A DNA stretch of 64,000 nucleotides from Lachnospiraceae bacterium MD308 (GTDB taxonomy: Bacteria; Bacillota; Clostridia; Lachnospirales; Lachnospiraceae): positions 83,549 to 147,548 of the forward strand of contig VIQU02000004.1 in NCBI GenBank assembly GCA_010206225.2, written 5' to 3'. The position numbers and the translations under genes were made by a program. This document shows, piece by piece, positions 33,719 through 41,726 of the stretch (the first letter of the stretch is position 1; every line of letters begins with the position of its first letter). The notes under the pieces are model-generated. The model saw only the letters and a program-made list of their open reading frames with translations. It was not told the origin of the DNA and made no database searches.

Positions 33719-33926
33719 AAACATGAAAAAGGAGCCCGAAGGGCGGATTTTGAATGTTTTGGAGGATTGCGAGAGCACGAAGTGCGAAGAAATCCGTAAG
33801 TATCATGCCCGCAGGAAGAGAGTGAAACATGAAAAAGGAGCCCGAAGGGCGGATTTTGAATGTTTTGGAGGATTGCGAGAGCACGAAGTGCGAAGAAATC
33901 CGTAAGTATCATGCCCGAAGGAAGAG
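33719..33926. repeat. Nearly two copies of a 106-bp tandem repeat
   Basis: Units begin at about 33720 and 33826 (106-bp period) and stay almost identical to about 33920. Each has short GAA-capped stems, CCCGAAGGG and CACGAAGTG. The period is not a multiple of three, so the short frames that cross it change reading frame between copies; I treat it as non-coding. This fills the spacer between gpr and spoIIP. Confidence 0.85.
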
Positions 33927-33954
33927 GAGCAGAGCGTAGTAAGGAGCGTGGATA

Positions 33955-35145
33955 GTGAATCAGAGAAAGAGAATCAGTCAGGTATTGTTTATTATTTTTC
34001 TGTGTGTATTCGTTTTATACATGGGAATCCATATGAATATCGGAATTTCTGATGAGATGGAGATGTATCTGGGCAGTGTCTTTTTGCGTCAGGCGGAAAA
34101 GACTTATCTGCCTGAGTTTTCGTATGCTTCGGAAGGGGGCGGCCCCCTTCCGGAGCAATGGGTGACAGAATGCGCCGCCTGTCTGCTCCCGCTCGGTACC
34201 TATGTCTCAGAGACGACGCCGTTAGACATGGAAGTGGAAGACAGCGCCACCTATGAGATGATTCTTAAGCAGCAGGCCAATGATGAGAACGCGGTGGATG
34301 AGAATGGAAATCTGATTGAGGATAAGACGGCCGAAGCCGAGAAGAAGCAGGTGCCCAAGGAAACGGCGAAACAGGTAGATACATCGAAAGAGAAGCTTTC
34401 GGATTTCGAGTATCTTGTCAGCAATTTTTACACGGTTGACGGCACCACTTCAGTCAGCGCAAAAGATCTGGATGCAAACAAGCTTCTGGCAAAGAGTATG
34501 AAGCTTGACAAAAAGAAGAAGGGGCCGAAGGTGCTGATCTATCACACCCATTCGCAGGAAGATTTTAAAGATTCTAAAAAAGGTGATCCGAATACAACGA
34601 TTATGGGTATGGGCGCTTACCTTTCAAAGCTTTTGAATGATACATATGGAATTGAGACTATTCATCATGAAGGGGTATACGATCTAATCGACGGGGAAAT
34701 GGACCGGAGCAAGGCATACCAGCTGGCAGAGAAGCAGGTGATAAAGATTTTAAAAGCGAATCCCAGCATTGAAGTTGTGATAGACCTTCACCGGGACGGA
34801 GTGGGAAGTTCCACGCATCTGGTGACGGATATCAATGGAAAACAGACGGCGCAGATTATGTTCTTTAACGGTATGAGCCGTACAAAGGCCAACGGTGACA
34901 TTGCATATCTTCACAATCCATACATAGAAGACAATCTGGCATTTTCCCTGCAGATGCAGATTGCGGCTGCAAAGCTCTATCCGGGCTTTACAAGACATAT
35001 TTACCTTAAGAGCTATCGGTATAATCTACATCTGAAGCCAAAGTCTCTCCTGATCGAAGCCGGGGCACAGACGAATACGGTGGAGGAGATGAGAAATGCT
35101 ATGGAGGCTCTTGCAAAAGTATTGAACGAATGTGTAAATAAATAA
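33955..35145 (+). CDS. spoIIP: Stage II sporulation protein P
   Basis: 396 aa. One N-terminal membrane helix (about 8-26) anchors an extracytoplasmic amidase/endopeptidase that, with SpoIID and SpoIIM, removes septal peptidoglycan and drives engulfment. The catalytic domain starts near VLIYHTHSQEDF (about 194-205, zinc-ligand His) and includes VVIDLHRDGVGSS (about 276) and LLIEAGAQTNT near the end. A Lys/Glu-rich linker (about 100-150) connects it to the membrane. It starts at GTG 33955 with AAGGAG eight bases upstream; no ATG fits. A repeat array separates it from gpr. Confidence 0.96.
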   Translation: MNQRKRISQVLFIIFLCVFVLYMGIHMNIGISDEMEMYLGSVFLRQAEKTYLPEFSYASEGGGPLPEQWVTECAACLLPLGTYVSETTPLDMEVEDSATYEMILKQQANDENAVDENGNLIEDKTAEAEKKQVPKETAKQVDTSKEKLSDFEYLVSNFYTVDGTTSVSAKDLDANKLLAKSMKLDKKKKGPKVLIYHTHSQEDFKDSKKGDPNTTIMGMGAYLSKLLNDTYGIETIHHEGVYDLIDGEMDRSKAYQLAEKQVIKILKANPSIEVVIDLHRDGVGSSTHLVTDINGKQTAQIMFFNGMSRTKANGDIAYLHNPYIEDNLAFSLQMQIAAAKLYPGFTRHIYLKSYRYNLHLKPKSLLIEAGAQTNTVEEMRNAMEALAKVLNECVNK

Positions 35146-35183
35146 CGGAACACACCATGTAGTGTGAATCTTGAAAAAAATGT

Positions 35184-35212
35184 TTGCGCACTACTAGATT
35201 TTGTGCTAATAT
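35184..35212 (+). promoter_or_regulatory. Promoter of the parE-parC pair
   Basis: TTGCGC (35184-35189), 17 bp, TAATAT (35207-35212) with an upstream TGC that makes an extended -10. Confidence 0.75.
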
Positions 35213-35251
35213 AGAAAAAGTATGGATAAGTGCGTGAAAGGGTATGTTGAA

Positions 35252-37174
35252 ATGGCGAAAAGAGATACATATGATGCAGGCAGCATTGCGGTGTTAGAGG
35301 GCTTGGAGGCGGTCAGGAAGCGCCCCGGCATGTATATAGGAAGCGTGTCAACAAAGGGGCTGAACCATCTGATTTATGAGATTGTAGATAATGCGGTGGA
35401 TGAGCATTTGGCGGGCTTCTGCAGTGAGATAAGGGTTACTCTGGAGAAAGACGGATCGGCGACAGTCTCTGATAACGGGCGCGGCGTGCCGGTAGATCTT
35501 CATGCAAAGGGCGTATCCGCGGAGCGGGTTGTGTATACGACGCTGCATGCCGGAGGAAAGTTTGATGACTCTGCGTATAAGACCAGCGGAGGGCTTCACG
35601 GAGTAGGTTCCTCGGTTGTCAATGCATTGTCCGCCTATATGGATGTGCAGGTAAGCCGGGGCGGAGAGATCCACCACGACCGTTATGAACGGGGGATTCC
35701 GGTAGTTGAGCTTGCGGGCGGACTGCTCCCGGTAATCGGGAAGACGAAGAAGACGGGGACGAAGATTAATTTCCTGCCTGACGATACGATATTTGAAAAG
35801 ACGAAGTTTCGGGCGGAAGAAGTCAAGAGCCGTATGCACGAGACAACGTATCTGAATCCCAGACTTACGATTATCTTTGAAGATCTTCGGGAGGATAAGC
35901 GGGAAAGAATCGTTTATCACGAGCCGGACGGGATTCTCGGATTTATCAGAGAACTGAATTCTAAGAAAGAGCCGGTACACGAACCGGTTTATTATAAAGG
36001 CGAGTCGGATGGAATCGAGGTGGAAGCGGCATTTCAGTATGTCAATGAGTTCCATGAAAATGTGCTTGGATTCTGCAACAATATCTACAATGGCGAGGGG
36101 GGCACCCATCTGACGGGTTTTAAGACTACATTTACCTCGGCCATCAACCAGTATGCCAGAGAGATTGGGATACTGAAGGAAAAGGATGCGAATTTTACGG
36201 GAGCGGATGTGAGAAACGGTATGACGGCCATTATCTCGATCAAGCATCCGGATCCCCGATTTGAGGGGCAGACGAAGACGAAGCTTGACAATCCGGATGC
36301 GGCGAAAGCCGTCAGCAAAGTGACGGGAGAGGAGATTGTCCGTTACTTTGACCGAAATCTTGAGAGTCTGAAGAAGGTGATCGGCTGTGCAGAGAAAGCG
36401 GCGAAGATCCGAAAGACCGAAGAGAGAGCAAAGACGAATCTTCTTACGAAGCAGAAATATTCTTTTGACAGCAACGGTAAGCTTGCTAATTGCGAGAGCC
36501 GGGACGCTGAGAAATGTGAGATTTTTATCGTGGAGGGAGACTCGGCGGGGGGCTCGGCAAAGACTGCCAGAGACCGGATGTATCAGGCGATTCTTCCGAT
36601 CCGCGGGAAGATTCTGAATGTGGAGAAGGCGAGTATCGATAAAGTGCTTGCCAATGCAGAGATTAAGACGATGATCAATGCGTTTGGCTGCGGTTTCTCG
36701 GAAGGGTACGGCAATGATTTTGATATCAGCAAGCTCCGCTATGACAAGATCATCATTATGGCGGATGCAGATGTGGACGGCGCACATATTTCCACGTTAC
36801 TTCTGACTCTGTTCTACCGTTTCATGCCGGAACTGATCTACGAGGGGCATGTGTATATCGCCATGCCTCCGCTCTATAAGGCCATGCCGAAGAAGGGCGA
36901 GGAGGAATACCTCTACGATGATAAGGCGCTTGAGAGATACAGAAAGAGCCACGACGGTCCTTTTACCTTACAGCGCTACAAAGGTCTTGGGGAGATGGAT
37001 GCAGAGCAGCTTTGGGATACGACGCTGAACCCAAAGACAAGGATTCTTAAGCTTGTTGAGATCGAGGACGCAAGGATGGCGTCAGGTATTACGGAGATGC
37101 TGATGGGGACGGAGGTCCCGCCGAGACGTACGTTTATTTATGAAAATGCGACGGAGGCCGAATTGGATATTTAG
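35252..37174 (+). CDS. parE: Type IIA topoisomerase subunit B, probably topoisomerase IV ParE
   Basis: 640 aa. The GHKL ATPase site is visible as EIVDNAVDEHLAG, DNGRGVPV and GGLHGVGSSVVNA, and the TOPRIM domain as EIFIVEGDSAGGSA with the later DADVDGAHI metal motif, then KGLGEMDAEQLW. I favour ParE over GyrB because the final MGTEVPPRRTFIYENA differs from the GyrB ending I expect, and no dnaA-recF origin genes are adjacent; GyrB is not excluded. The start is ATG 35252 after AAAGGG. parC follows after 34 bp. Confidence 0.88.
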   Translation: MAKRDTYDAGSIAVLEGLEAVRKRPGMYIGSVSTKGLNHLIYEIVDNAVDEHLAGFCSEIRVTLEKDGSATVSDNGRGVPVDLHAKGVSAERVVYTTLHAGGKFDDSAYKTSGGLHGVGSSVVNALSAYMDVQVSRGGEIHHDRYERGIPVVELAGGLLPVIGKTKKTGTKINFLPDDTIFEKTKFRAEEVKSRMHETTYLNPRLTIIFEDLREDKRERIVYHEPDGILGFIRELNSKKEPVHEPVYYKGESDGIEVEAAFQYVNEFHENVLGFCNNIYNGEGGTHLTGFKTTFTSAINQYAREIGILKEKDANFTGADVRNGMTAIISIKHPDPRFEGQTKTKLDNPDAAKAVSKVTGEEIVRYFDRNLESLKKVIGCAEKAAKIRKTEERAKTNLLTKQKYSFDSNGKLANCESRDAEKCEIFIVEGDSAGGSAKTARDRMYQAILPIRGKILNVEKASIDKVLANAEIKTMINAFGCGFSEGYGNDFDISKLRYDKIIIMADADVDGAHISTLLLTLFYRFMPELIYEGHVYIAMPPLYKAMPKKGEEEYLYDDKALERYRKSHDGPFTLQRYKGLGEMDAEQLWDTTLNPKTRILKLVEIEDARMASGITEMLMGTEVPPRRTFIYENATEAELDI

Positions 37175-37208
37175 CGGCGTAACTCTGCCTGATTAAGGAG
37201 AAAAGAAT

Positions 37209-39449
37209 ATGCAGGATTCACAGATTATCAGAACCGAATATTCGGAGGTAATGAAAAAATCATATATAGATTATGCTATGAGCGTTATCATCGCGAGGGC
37301 GCTGCCGGATGTGCGGGACGGCCTTAAGCCTGTGCAGCGGCGTACGCTTTATGATATGCATGAGCTTGGTATCCGGTATGATAAGCCTTACCGAAAATGT
37401 GCACGTATTGTGGGCGATACGATGGGTAAGTATCACCCTCACGGGGACAGCTCTATCTATGAAGCATTGGTCGTCATGGCGCAGGAATTTAAAAAAGGAA
37501 TGATACTGGTAGACGGACACGGGAATTTCGGCTCGATCGAGGGGGACGGAGCGGCGGCCATGCGTTATACGGAGGCGCGTCTTGCGCGTCTTACGCAGGA
37601 TGTCTATCTTGCGGATCTGGATAAGGACATCATCAATTTCCTGCCGAATTTTGATGAGACGGAAGAGGAGCCGGAGGTGCTTCCTGTACGAATTCCCAAT
37701 CTCCTGATCAATGGCGCGGAGGGAATTGCCGTCGGTATGGCCACCAGTATTCCGACACACAACCTGTGTGAAGTCATTGATGCGGTCAAGGCATATATGA
37801 AGAATGACGAGATCAGTACAAAGCAGCTGATGAAATACATCAAAGGTCCTGATTTCCCTACAGGGGGAATCGTAGTGAACAAAGATGATCTTCTCAGTAT
37901 CTATGAGAGCGGAACGGGTAAGATCAAGATACGCGGGAAGGTAGATGTGGAGGAGATGAAGGGCGGAAAGAAGCGCCTTGTCATCTCTGAGATACCCTAT
38001 ACGATGATTGGCGCCGGAATCGGAAAATTCTTAAACGATGTCTACGCCCTTGCGGAGACGAAGAAGACTTCTGACATCGTAGATATTTCCAACATGTCTT
38101 CTAAAGAAGGAATTCGTATCGTTATTGAACTGAAGCGCGGCGCGGATGTTTTAAATCTTACGAATATGCTCTATAAAAAGACCCGTCTTGAGGATACTTT
38201 CGGAGTGAATATGCTGGCAGTTGCGGGCGGAAGGCCGGAGACGATGGGACTTAAGAAGATTATCGAGCATCATGTGGATTTCCAGTTTGAGCTGGCGACG
38301 AGAAAATATAAGACGCTCCTTAAAAAAGAACAGGACAAGAAAGAGATTCAGGAAGGCCTTATGAAAGCCTGCGACGTCATCGACCTGATCATTGAGATCC
38401 TCAGGGGAAGCCGATCGGTGAAGGACGCAAAGGCATGTCTGACGGAAGGAAAGACAGAGAATATTAAGTTTAAGTCCGGTATCTCAAAGAAGATGGCGGC
38501 GATGCTTCGGTTTACGGACCGGCAGGCACAGGCGATCTTGGACATGCGTCTTTATAAGCTGATCGGCCTTGAGATAGAAGCGCTTATGAAGGAGCATGAA
38601 GAAACATTAGCTCATATTGCAAAATATGAAGATATTCTGAATAACTATGATTCCATGGCGAATGTCATCATCGCGGATCTTGACAGGGTAAAGAAGGAAT
38701 ACGGCAGAAAACGCCGGACGGCGGTTGAGAACGCTGAGGAAGCGGTTTACGAGGAAAAGAAGATCGAAGAGCAGGAAATCGTATTTCTGATGGATCGTTT
38801 CGGATATGCGAAGACAATAGATACTGCTGCCTATGAGCGGAATAAGGAGGCGGCTGATTCGGAGAATAAGTACATATTGAGCTGTATGAATACCGGAAAA
38901 TTGTGTGTGTTCACGAACACGGGAAAGATGCATCAGGTCAAGGTCTTAGACCTTCCGTTCGGAAAGTTTCGGGATAAGGGTATTCCGATAGACAATGTGA
39001 GCAACTATGACAGCACGAAAGAGCAGATCGTTTATCTTTGCGATGCGGAGCAGCTTCGGTTTGCAAAACTTCTTTTTGCCACAAAGCAGGGAATGTTAAA
39101 GAAAGTGGGGGGGACGGAATTTCAGGTTTCAAAGCGTACTATTGCAGCGACGAAGCTTTCGGAGGAGGACGAGGTGACGGCGGTCGATGTGATTACGGAT
39201 AATCTGCAGGTTGTGCTGCAGTCGAAGGACGGATATTTCTTGCGTTTTCCAGCGTCAGAAGTGCCGGAGAAGAAAAAGGGCGCTGTCGGCGTGCGGGGGA
39301 TCAGACTGAAAAAGAAAGATGAACTTTTTAAGGTGCATCTATTTGAGGAAGGCATGGAATGTAAAGCAGCATATGGCGAGAAAGAGATTGTGTTAAACCG
39401 TCTGAAGACGGCGAAAAGAGACGGTATGGGTACAAAGCCGAGAGGATAA
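37209..39449 (+). CDS. parC: Type IIA topoisomerase subunit A, probably topoisomerase IV ParC
   Basis: 746 aa. The breakage-reunion domain has SYIDYAMSVIIARALPDVRDG, the quinolone-resistance region KYHPHGDSSIYEALV and the catalytic Tyr in AAMRYTEARL (about 120). The C-terminal beta-pinwheel is present, but the GyrA box QRRGGKG is not; instead a GAVGVRGI segment appears. This, with the length, supports ParC, the decatenase subunit, over GyrA. It pairs with the ParE gene upstream and ends at a strong hairpin. Confidence 0.88.
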   Translation: MQDSQIIRTEYSEVMKKSYIDYAMSVIIARALPDVRDGLKPVQRRTLYDMHELGIRYDKPYRKCARIVGDTMGKYHPHGDSSIYEALVVMAQEFKKGMILVDGHGNFGSIEGDGAAAMRYTEARLARLTQDVYLADLDKDIINFLPNFDETEEEPEVLPVRIPNLLINGAEGIAVGMATSIPTHNLCEVIDAVKAYMKNDEISTKQLMKYIKGPDFPTGGIVVNKDDLLSIYESGTGKIKIRGKVDVEEMKGGKKRLVISEIPYTMIGAGIGKFLNDVYALAETKKTSDIVDISNMSSKEGIRIVIELKRGADVLNLTNMLYKKTRLEDTFGVNMLAVAGGRPETMGLKKIIEHHVDFQFELATRKYKTLLKKEQDKKEIQEGLMKACDVIDLIIEILRGSRSVKDAKACLTEGKTENIKFKSGISKKMAAMLRFTDRQAQAILDMRLYKLIGLEIEALMKEHEETLAHIAKYEDILNNYDSMANVIIADLDRVKKEYGRKRRTAVENAEEAVYEEKKIEEQEIVFLMDRFGYAKTIDTAAYERNKEAADSENKYILSCMNTGKLCVFTNTGKMHQVKVLDLPFGKFRDKGIPIDNVSNYDSTKEQIVYLCDAEQLRFAKLLFATKQGMLKKVGGTEFQVSKRTIAATKLSEEDEVTAVDVITDNLQVVLQSKDGYFLRFPASEVPEKKKGAVGVRGIRLKKKDELFKVHLFEEGMECKAAYGEKEIVLNRLKTAKRDGMGTKPRG

Positions 39450-39454
39450 AAAGC

Positions 39455-39490
39455 GAGACCTGAAAGGATATTTTCAGGTCTCTTCCTGTA
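39455..39490 (+). terminator. Terminator after parC
   Basis: GAGACCTGAAA / TTTCAGGTCTC perfect 11-bp stem, followed by a short T-rich TTCCTG. The U-run is weak. Confidence 0.7.
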
Positions 39491-39616
39491 TGCGCGGAAT
39501 ATGTTACCATTTATAGCATTAACTATGATAGTTTTGCAAAATAAGTTGTTGAGATTGATTTTTTTCTGTTATATCTATAGAATAGAGGTAAGACAATTAG
39601 AAATGGGGAGAACAAT

Positions 39617-40333
39617 ATGTTTCAAATCGTAGTTTTTGATGAAAGACGGAGCGGTGAGAGAACTAGGAAGATATTGGAACAGTATGCTCATAAGAACCAG
39701 ATGTCTTTTCAAATTGAAACAATCTTTGAAGAACCGAAACTTTTGAAATTTGTTGAGGAACATCAGGATTTGGATGTGGTTTTTCTTGATATCCGCGTTG
39801 GTGAGAGTGTTGACGGGATTGACATTGCAAAGAAGATCAACATTCTTGCTCCGCGGGTAGCGATCGTATTCCTGACAGGGTATACGGATTATGCTACGGA
39901 GGTATATGATGCAAGGCAGTTATATTTTGCGAAAAAAGAAGAATTGGGGCAGAGTCTTGTAGGTATTTTTTCCAGACTGCATTCTGAGATTGCAAGACGT
40001 AACAGAGGTTTTGTTCATATACATGCAAAAGGGAAAGAACTCATTATCAGAGAAGAAGAGATTCTGTATATCGAGCGAAATGGGCGGACCACCCGGATAC
40101 ATTGCAAAAAAGACACGATAGACATCTCAGAAAAATTGTCCGAGTTGGAGAAGAAACTGAATCCGGTTATCTTCGTGCGTTGTCACAACAGCTTCATCGT
40201 AAACTTTATGGCCGTACGGGAATTTACCAGAACAGATTTTGTGCTGAATGATGAGAGTATTATCCCAATCAGCAGGTATAAGTTGAATGAGACAAGGGAA
40301 CGGTTCTTTGTATGGTCAAAGCAGTATTTTTAG
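39617..40333 (+). CDS. LytTR-family response regulator, orphan
   Basis: 238 aa. The receiver domain (about 1-120) has the acidic pair near residue 8, phospho-Asp in VVFLDIRVG (about 57), Thr in FLTGYTDYA (about 92) and Lys at about 107. The C-terminal LytTR DNA-binding domain (about 135-238) has EEILYIERNGR, the VRCHNSFIVN strand and the PISRYKL motif. Relatives such as AgrA and VirR control peptide signalling and virulence or surface genes. No histidine kinase gene is adjacent. A lipoprotein and a secreted protein follow and could be targets. Confidence 0.93.
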   Translation: MFQIVVFDERRSGERTRKILEQYAHKNQMSFQIETIFEEPKLLKFVEEHQDLDVVFLDIRVGESVDGIDIAKKINILAPRVAIVFLTGYTDYATEVYDARQLYFAKKEELGQSLVGIFSRLHSEIARRNRGFVHIHAKGKELIIREEEILYIERNGRTTRIHCKKDTIDISEKLSELEKKLNPVIFVRCHNSFIVNFMAVREFTRTDFVLNDESIIPISRYKLNETRERFFVWSKQYF

Positions 40334-40363
40334 GCTGAAAAACTGAATAATGAAACTTTGGAC

Positions 40364-40394
40364 GGGACTGGCGCAAAACGTCGGTCCCTTTTCA
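40364..40394 (+). terminator. Terminator after the LytTR gene
   Basis: GGGACTGGCG pairs along its full length with CGTCGGTCCC, allowing two G-T wobbles, followed by TTTTC. Confidence 0.8.
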
Positions 40395-40421
40395 TTGTTA
40401 AAAATTTATAAATGCTTAATT

Positions 40422-40452
40422 TTGTTTTAACATTTCCATTTTATGCTATAAT
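40422..40452 (+). promoter_or_regulatory. Promoter before the lipoprotein gene
   Basis: Extended -10 TGCTATAAT (40444-40452) with TTGTTT (40422-40427) at a long 19-bp spacing. The extended element can compensate. Confidence 0.6.
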
Positions 40453-40538
40453 CTGTTGTAGAAAAATTAGGGATGTGGTAATGTAAAGTGGGAATATTTT
40501 TACAATAGATTTTAACAAAGCATATAAAGGAGGACATG

Positions 40539-41726
40539 ATGAGAAAAAGATTAGGCGTTATTATTTTATTGATGGCGGTAACCGCAGTTATATTTGGATG
40601 TTCCGAGAACACGTCATCAAAAAAAGAAGTGACGAAGGAAGATGATCCGGAGATGATATTTAAAGAAGCGGTTGAAAAGCTTGAGAAAGAGACGAAGAAA
40701 GCCATTGAGACGGAAAGTGTTACTTCTTATGATAATGAGATGGAAGATGAGGAAGTTTATACCTGTATCATCGATACTAAGAAAAATATTGTGGAACGGA
40801 TTTCCGAGGATGTGTCGGAGGAGGCGGACTACTATTATTTTAATGTAAAGGAGAAGGACGGATACGGTGTTTATGTAAATGACAGGCTGACAGACGGAAA
40901 GTGGAAGCACTATAAAGAAGAGCTGGAGGGAGGCGATGAGAGCGAGTATGAGTATTGGCTTGGAGAATTCAACCCAGCTTATACGGAGGAAAAGGGATAC
41001 AGCAATATTGTGTTCAGCAATGAAGGAGAAGACGAGCTAAACGGCGTAAAGACGGTCAAAATTAAGGTGACTGCCGATGAAGCTTATGATACCGGCGAGG
41101 AACTGGCTGAAGAGATGACCAGAAAGAGCGTACTGGAGGAGTATGAATGGAGTGAAGAAGAGGTAGAACTTGTTGACGGCTTTTCAGATATTCTTGATAA
41201 CTATATTGCAGCCAGCAACCAGAGCGTGGGGGAGACGACGGTGAAGGCAGTCCTTACCGTGTGGATAGACGCAAAAGACCGGACGCTGCTTAAGAGCCGT
41301 TCGGAGACAAATATCGGCGACGCACAAGACGATGCGTCGAAAATGGCGGTGGAGACTTTTAACAACGAATATTGGAAAGTGGACATGATCCATCAGAGCA
41401 TAAAAGACGGGATGTCGAAGGAAGAGGCTAAAAAGGCACTGGAAGCGGATCTGAATGCTATGGAGGAGCCGGTAGAGACGGCCGGCGACGCCGAGGAGGC
41501 AGGAGAGGAATTTGACGGGGAAGAAGGCATCGATGATTTTGCGGCGGTTACAAAAATTGTTGTGACAAAGAACATTATGAGCGGAAAGGACTGCCCAAAG
41601 ATGGATGAACTTCCAAAAGATTATGAAGAGATAAAACAGGCAGAATATTTTGAGGGAGGTTTTGCGCCTCTGGAAGAAGATGATTTTTCCCCGGAGGACG
41701 ATGAATTTGACGATGAGGCTGAGTAA
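40539..41726 (+). CDS. Putative lipoprotein, unknown function
   Basis: 395 aa. A lipoprotein signal peptide is clear: RKRLGVIILLMAVTAVIFGC, with the lipobox Cys at about residue 21. The mature protein is highly acidic and opens with a Ser/Lys/Glu linker; the central part alternates strands (KYYFNVK-like, NGVKTVKIKV) in a way that recalls LolA/LppX-type lipoprotein folds, but this is impression only. The tail is almost all Asp/Glu. ATG 40539 fits AGGAGG (40528-40533) better than ATG 40536. It overlaps the start of the downstream secreted protein, so the pair is co-expressed. Confidence 0.85.
   Translation: MRKRLGVIILLMAVTAVIFGCSENTSSKKEVTKEDDPEMIFKEAVEKLEKETKKAIETESVTSYDNEMEDEEVYTCIIDTKKNIVERISEDVSEEADYYYFNVKEKDGYGVYVNDRLTDGKWKHYKEELEGGDESEYEYWLGEFNPAYTEEKGYSNIVFSNEGEDELNGVKTVKIKVTADEAYDTGEELAEEMTRKSVLEEYEWSEEEVELVDGFSDILDNYIAASNQSVGETTVKAVLTVWIDAKDRTLLKSRSETNIGDAQDDASKMAVETFNNEYWKVDMIHQSIKDGMSKEEAKKALEADLNAMEEPVETAGDAEEAGEEFDGEEGIDDFAAVTKIVVTKNIMSGKDCPKMDELPKDYEEIKQAEYFEGGFAPLEEDDFSPEDDEFDDEAE

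Noticed and set aside
33658..33912. Frames on both strands across the gpr-spoIIP repeat
   Set aside because: The 106-bp period changes reading frame between copies, and the frames repeat the same translation in different phases; no ribosome site fits.
35348..36787. 479-codon minus-strand frame inside parE
   Set aside because: It is a shadow frame of the strongly conserved parE coding sequence and resembles no protein family.
35252..39449. Calling the pair gyrB-gyrA
   Set aside because: No GyrA box, no dnaA/recF neighbours, and a ParE-like ending; topoisomerase IV is the better call, although not certain.
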